Positions 60,529-64,000 of a DNA stretch of 64,000 nt are shown in pieces (position 1 is the stretch's first letter; the number at the start of each line of letters is the position of its first letter). A program made the translations under genes and the position numbers. This DNA is from Pseudalkalibacillus sp. SCS-8 (GTDB lineage Bacteria > Bacillota > Bacilli > Bacillales > Fictibacillaceae), in contig NZ_CP143541.1 in assembly GCF_040126055.1 (NCBI RefSeq), positions 1,178,001 through 1,242,000 of the forward strand, read 5' to 3'. Under the pieces are notes generated by a model. The model did no database searches and had not been told where the DNA came from. It saw only the letters and a list, made by a program, of their open reading frames with translations.

Positions 60529-62343
60529 ATGGACGTCTCATTAATTAAGCGTCGGGAACGACTTACAAATACGACAATCCTTAGCATGACCCTATTCGGA
60601 TGGTTTTTGGTCTTTTTCAGTCTCTTTAAAGTGGAACGCATACAGGGTGATTTATGGACCCTGGTCCTATTGATTGCATTCCTCCTCATGACAGAACTTT
60701 ATCCAATTCCGGTCTGGAAAGGAATTACGACTCTCAGTTTCCCGCTGATCTATACATTCGTATTGATTTATGGAATATGGCTCGGTATCATCACGCTTGC
60801 CATTGTAAGTTTGACAGTCAACTTACTGAAGAAGAGGAAACAGCATGTCGTTTGGTTCAACCCTGGTCAGTTGGCGATCACCCTTTGGCTGACAGCAGTT
60901 CTCACAACGTTTTTCTTGGAACGATTTCACATCAATATTTCAGATGGCATAACGTATTATTACGTACATACAGCTTGCTTTACGTTCATTTTTTATTTGA
61001 TCAACAATTTAATCATCGACCTTGTCCTCTGGTTAAAGCCCCAGCCATATGCTTGGAAAGACTGGAAGCATAAGACGTATCAGGAAACGGTGATCGTGCT
61101 AATATCGATTTCCTATCTTGTGTTCATGTTTGCCCTTGGGAATCAAAATCGTGGCGTCGTAGACGTTTTCTCTTACCTGTTTTTCTTTTCACCACTTGTT
61201 GCAGCATCCATCATCAGTGCTGTAATTAGTAATCAGCATCGTGAAAAAAAGAGATTGCAAGCTTTGGTGCGGCTCACCAAGGAGCTGAATCAAAGTCTGC
61301 CATCACATCAATGGGCTTCAGCAGTCGAATCAAGAATCGATGAGTTCATCCAAACAGATGCAACCTTGTTCCTTATCAAGTCAGAAGACCAAGGATGGAA
61401 GGTCGTCATTCAGAATGGAGGGATCATCACGGGCATAGAAGATGTCTTCGAAACAAGTTGGATGGAATCTGTTGATGAATCCATCCATTATAACGCTCGA
61501 AAACACATCCCGATTTGGTTGTCCGCCTACTTGTATCCATCCATCCGTTCAGTAATGATCACGCCTTTACGGGTGGAGAATGAAACTGTTGGTATCCTTT
61601 TAGTAGGAAGCGAAAAGAACCAGATCTATCAGTCCAATGATATTCAATTCCTATCGACACTTGCCAATCAATTAGCGGTCATTATCAAAACCAGAATGTT
61701 GTTTTCTGAAAGGGAAAAACGAATCCTGCTGGAGGAACGAAACCGAATTGCAAGGGAAATTCATGATGGTATCGCTCAGACCCTTGCAGGTGCGGTCATG
61801 AAGCTTGAGTCGTCCAAAAGGGTCAAAGCTGAGAGTGAAAAAACTACCCTTGTCAATGAGAGCATTGAAAAATTAAGAGGAAGTCTTGGGGAAGTACGAG
61901 AGTCCATCTATGCGCTCCGACCTGCACCGACGGAAAAGTTCGGTGTAGAGGAAGCGGTTCGTGCCAAGGGAGAAGATCTTACGAGAGATTATGGCCTTCC
62001 AGTTAAGATGAAAATAATCGGGGTCCCATTTGAAATCCCACCCCACATAGAGCAAAATGTTTACGAAGTTATTTCAGAAGCGATGCAAAATGCCGCGAAG
62101 CATGCTGAAGCTTCCAAGATCCAAGTCACATTCAAATACCGTAAACATGACTTGATCGTCAGAGTGAAAGACGATGGAAGGGGATTCCATTTGTATGAAG
62201 CGTTATTGAAAGCGAATACAGATGCGCATTATGGTATCCTTAATATGAATGAATTGGCCGATCAAATTGATGCATCTCTGAAAATCAATAGTTCGGAGCG
62301 ATTTGGTACTGTGATCCTGATGGTCGTACCGATATCAAAGTAG
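60529..62343 (+). CDS. NarL-type sensor histidine kinase
   Basis: A 604-residue membrane sensor: about six to seven helices (residues 15-230), a GAF-like domain (about 270-395) and a HisKA_3/HATPase module. The phospho-acceptor His lies in AREIHDGIAQTLAGAVMKLE; N box VISEAMQNAAKHAEAS, G1 box VKDDGRGFH. The input signal is unknown. ATG 60529. The response regulator follows 16 bases later. Confidence 0.93.
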   Translation: MDVSLIKRRERLTNTTILSMTLFGWFLVFFSLFKVERIQGDLWTLVLLIAFLLMTELYPIPVWKGITTLSFPLIYTFVLIYGIWLGIITLAIVSLTVNLLKKRKQHVVWFNPGQLAITLWLTAVLTTFFLERFHINISDGITYYYVHTACFTFIFYLINNLIIDLVLWLKPQPYAWKDWKHKTYQETVIVLISISYLVFMFALGNQNRGVVDVFSYLFFFSPLVAASIISAVISNQHREKKRLQALVRLTKELNQSLPSHQWASAVESRIDEFIQTDATLFLIKSEDQGWKVVIQNGGIITGIEDVFETSWMESVDESIHYNARKHIPIWLSAYLYPSIRSVMITPLRVENETVGILLVGSEKNQIYQSNDIQFLSTLANQLAVIIKTRMLFSEREKRILLEERNRIAREIHDGIAQTLAGAVMKLESSKRVKAESEKTTLVNESIEKLRGSLGEVRESIYALRPAPTEKFGVEEAVRAKGEDLTRDYGLPVKMKIIGVPFEIPPHIEQNVYEVISEAMQNAAKHAEASKIQVTFKYRKHDLIVRVKDDGRGFHLYEALLKANTDAHYGILNMNELADQIDASLKINSSERFGTVILMVVPISK

Positions 62344-62359
62344 GTAGGGGAGAAATACA

Positions 62360-63001
62360 ATGATAAAAGTACTGCTGGTTGACGATCATGCAATCTTGAG
62401 AGACGGGTTGAAAAATATCATTGCAGTAGAAGAAGATATTGCCGTGGTAGGTGAACTGACTTCTGGCAATGAAGTTCTCGAGACGATCGAAACGACGAAA
62501 CCTGATGTCATTCTTATGGACATCAACCTTCCAGATAAAAATGGCATCGAAATGACTGGACTGGTGAAGCGGCATTATCCCGAATGCAGAGTCCTCATTC
62601 TGACGATGTACAAGCATGATGAATATTTCATGTCAGCCTTGAAAGCAGGCGCAGACGGCTATCTATTGAAAGATGCACCTGCAGAAGAGGTTATTGAAGC
62701 GATAAATGAGGTAGCGAACGGTAATTCCATCTTGCATCCGAGTATGGCGAAGAAACTTGTAGATTACCACCAAAAAAAGAATCAACTGAATCAAAGCGTG
62801 AAGGATTTGACGGACCGGGAAAAAGACGTCCTCATTTGCCTCGTAGAAGGATTGAGCAATAAGCAAATTGCTGAACGTCTTTTTATCAGTGATAAGACAG
62901 TGAAAATTCACGTCAGCAATATCTTTAAAAAATTAGAAGTGAAAAGCCGGTCACAAGCGATCATTTTCGCTGTGCAAAATCAAATTGTACCACTACCATA
63001 A
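62360..63001 (+). CDS. NarL/FixJ-type response regulator
   Basis: A 213-residue regulator: receiver domain with DD near residues 8-9, phospho-Asp in DVILMDINLPDKNG and Lys in YLLKDAP, and a LuxR-type HTH (LTDREKDVLICLVEGLSNKQIAERLFISDKTVKIHVSNIFKKLEVKSR). It pairs with the adjacent kinase and probably activates targets elsewhere; no adjacent target operon is obvious except the unknown membrane peptide upstream. Confidence 0.94.
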   Translation: MIKVLLVDDHAILRDGLKNIIAVEEDIAVVGELTSGNEVLETIETTKPDVILMDINLPDKNGIEMTGLVKRHYPECRVLILTMYKHDEYFMSALKAGADGYLLKDAPAEEVIEAINEVANGNSILHPSMAKKLVDYHQKKNQLNQSVKDLTDREKDVLICLVEGLSNKQIAERLFISDKTVKIHVSNIFKKLEVKSRSQAIIFAVQNQIVPLP

Positions 63002-63008
63002 ACGGTTG

Positions 63009-63057
63009 AAGGTGATGATGAAAGGATCTGAAATGATCCATTCACATCACCTTTTTT
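63009..63057 (+). terminator. Terminator after the response regulator
   Basis: AAGGTGATG and GGATC pair with GATCC and CATCACCTT (small bulge), then T6. Confidence 0.9.
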
Positions 63058-63082
63058 GTGTTGTGTGTAGCCTTTGAGAGTG

Positions 63083-63238
63083 GATGAAGGACAAATCAGA
63101 GCGGACAATATGCGGAAATGTCCTTCATAGGGGTGATGAAGGACAAAACGACAATGATAGGCAGGCAAAAAGAACTTCATAAGCCTGATGAAGATCCAAA
63201 CGACAATGAAAGGCAGGCGCACCCATAGAGACGCTAAC
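63083..63238. repeat. 52-bp-period tandem array C (three units)
   Basis: Units begin GATGAAGGACAAA at 63083, 63135 and 63187 (last one GATGAAGATCCAAA). Unit 1 carries a perfect inverted pair ATGAAGGACA ... TGTCCTTCAT. Units 2 and 3 share ACGACAATGA(T/A)AGGCAGGC. Confidence 0.85.
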
Positions 63239-63252
63239 GCATAAGACAACTT

Positions 63253-63273
63253 CCCCCGATCCCCCCCCACCCC
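63253..63273 (-). other. C-rich tract; potential G-quadruplex on the minus strand
   Basis: CCCCC GAT CCCCCCCC A CCCC on + gives on - four or more G runs (GGGG-T-GGGGGGGG-ATC-GGGGG). In an otherwise AT-rich region this is conspicuous. Confidence 0.7.
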
Positions 63274-63350
63274 GCAATATATTTGTGACTATTGTTATAA
63301 TTCTGAATTTTTAGTTGAAATCATATATGATTTTATATATCATAATTTTA

Positions 63351-63364
63351 TGAAAGCGCTTAAC
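63351..63364. promoter_or_regulatory. cre-like site just before the GntR/FCD gene
   Basis: TGAAAGCGCTTAAC matches the CcpA cre consensus in 12 of 14 positions including the central CG. It ends 9 bases before the likely start codon. Confidence 0.6.
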
Positions 63365-63373
63365 TATAAATCA

Positions 63374-64000
63374 ATGAATAAACAACAGTATGCGTACCAG
63401 TTGCTGCGTGCCAGAATCCTGGATGGCACATACGGACCTGGTTACCGGATCGTCATCGACCAGATTGCTAGGGAAATTGAGACAAGCGCGATACCTGTTA
63501 GGGAAGCTCTTCGTCAGCTTGAATCTGATGGATTAATCCAATTCAAGCCTTATAGTGGTGCAATCGTCACCCCAATCAATGAAAACGAGTACTTGGAAAC
63601 ATTATCAGTACTCGCAGTCATTGAAGGGTATGCGACAGCAATCAGTGGGCAGCACTTTCCGAAAGAGCGGATCCCTGATCTTCAGGCTGTCAATGCATCT
63701 ATGAGACAAGCCTTGGAGGAAGTCGATTTCATTTCGTTTGGCAAACACAATCGAGCCTTCCATGCGCTGACGTATGAGTATTGTGATAATCGCTACCTTG
63801 TTGAGAACATCCGTACAACCTGGAAACGTCTCGACTCAATCAGAAGGTCTGGTTCGGCATTCATGCCCGTAAGAGCCAAAGAATCCATTGAGGAGCACGA
63901 TGAAATTATTCGCCTGCTGGATGCGCAAGCTGAACCTCATGTCATTGAATCCTTTGTCAGAGAACACAAACTGAATACGGTCAAATCCTTTTATCATCAA
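63374..64000 (+). CDS. GntR-family regulator with FCD domain (3' truncated by window)
   Basis: A transcription factor with an N-terminal GntR winged helix (YQLLRARILDGTYGPGYRIVIDQIAREIETSAIPVREALRQLESDGLIQ) and an FCD effector domain (about residue 90 on: IEGYATAISG..., NRAFHALTYEYCDNRYL, SIEEHDEIIRLLDA), whose D/H ligands are visible (FHALT, EEHDEII). The C terminus lies outside the window. ATG 63374 is preferred to ATG 63350 because the latter lies inside the cre-like site; neither has a strong ribosome site. Its target is unknown. Confidence 0.88.
   Translation, partial: MNKQQYAYQLLRARILDGTYGPGYRIVIDQIAREIETSAIPVREALRQLESDGLIQFKPYSGAIVTPINENEYLETLSVLAVIEGYATAISGQHFPKERIPDLQAVNASMRQALEEVDFISFGKHNRAFHALTYEYCDNRYLVENIRTTWKRLDSIRRSGSAFMPVRAKESIEEHDEIIRLLDAQAEPHVIESFVREHKLNTVKSFYHQ

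Overview
The window is a chromosomal segment of an endospore-forming Bacillaceae (low-GC Firmicutes). The evidence is a GerA/GerB/GerC-type germinant receptor operon, a remnant of an alpha/beta small acid-soluble spore protein, a ComK homologue, a citR-citA divergon, an appDFABC peptide-uptake operon in the Bacillus subtilis gene order, CsoR/CopA/CopZ, two RsbR-type STAS proteins, strong AAGGAGG-type ribosome binding sites and frequent TTG/GTG starts. I saw no insertion sequence, prophage, CRISPR array or conjugative gene; this is ordinary core and semi-core chromosome. The exact genus cannot be read from the sequence.

Layout. 0-9.7 kb: 3' part of a KtrA/KtrC potassium-channel regulator, a DinB-like protein, an amine oxidase, a Fur-boxed flavodoxin, a tiny holin-like toxin candidate, an acetyltransferase, ComK, an M29 aminopeptidase, a MazG-like pyrophosphohydrolase, a 47-bp tandem repeat and an RsbR paralogue. 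9.7-14.5 kb: tRNA-Gln, a frameshifted exported-protein gene, then a tandem glycine riboswitch that leads sdaAB-sdaAA and an overlapping HesB-like gene, a deaminase, and a DUF899-VOC fusion. 14.5-26.7 kb: a 20-nt-period repeat array, malL with a cre-like operator, a tandem pair of undescribed 42-residue secreted peptides, an amidase, an arylamine N-acetyltransferase, a SASP remnant, a molybdopterin oxidoreductase, an acidic lipoprotein, citA/citR and an MFS transporter. 26.7-38 kb: appDFABC plus an S9 peptidase, the second RsbR paralogue and oligopeptidase PepF. 38-43 kb: deoD, an ABC exporter with a TetR regulator, a TspO-like protein and a methyltransferase. 43-50 kb: gerABC and the copper module csoR-copA-copZ. 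50-64 kb: a second 20-nt-period array, a CPBP protease, an EamA transporter, a GGDEF-EAL protein, a GH15-like glycosidase, several small genes, a CuA-domain lipoprotein, a NarL-type two-component pair, a third repeat array with an extreme C/G tract, and the start of a GntR/FCD regulator.

How the parts fit. Peptide use is a clear theme: AppDFABC imports oligopeptides, and the S9 peptidase, PepF and the M29 aminopeptidase can degrade them. Serine is deaminated to pyruvate by the [4Fe-4S] enzyme SdaAB/SdaAA, whose transcription is probably controlled by glycine. Copper export (CsoR/CopA/CopZ) and a CuA-like lipoprotein indicate copper handling. The least conventional items are the two tandem secreted peptides at 16.6-17.0 kb, the serine dehydratase beta subunit that lacks its ACT domain but sits behind a glycine riboswitch, the holin-like micro-ORF, and two intergenic arrays with the same 20-nt period and related core sequence.
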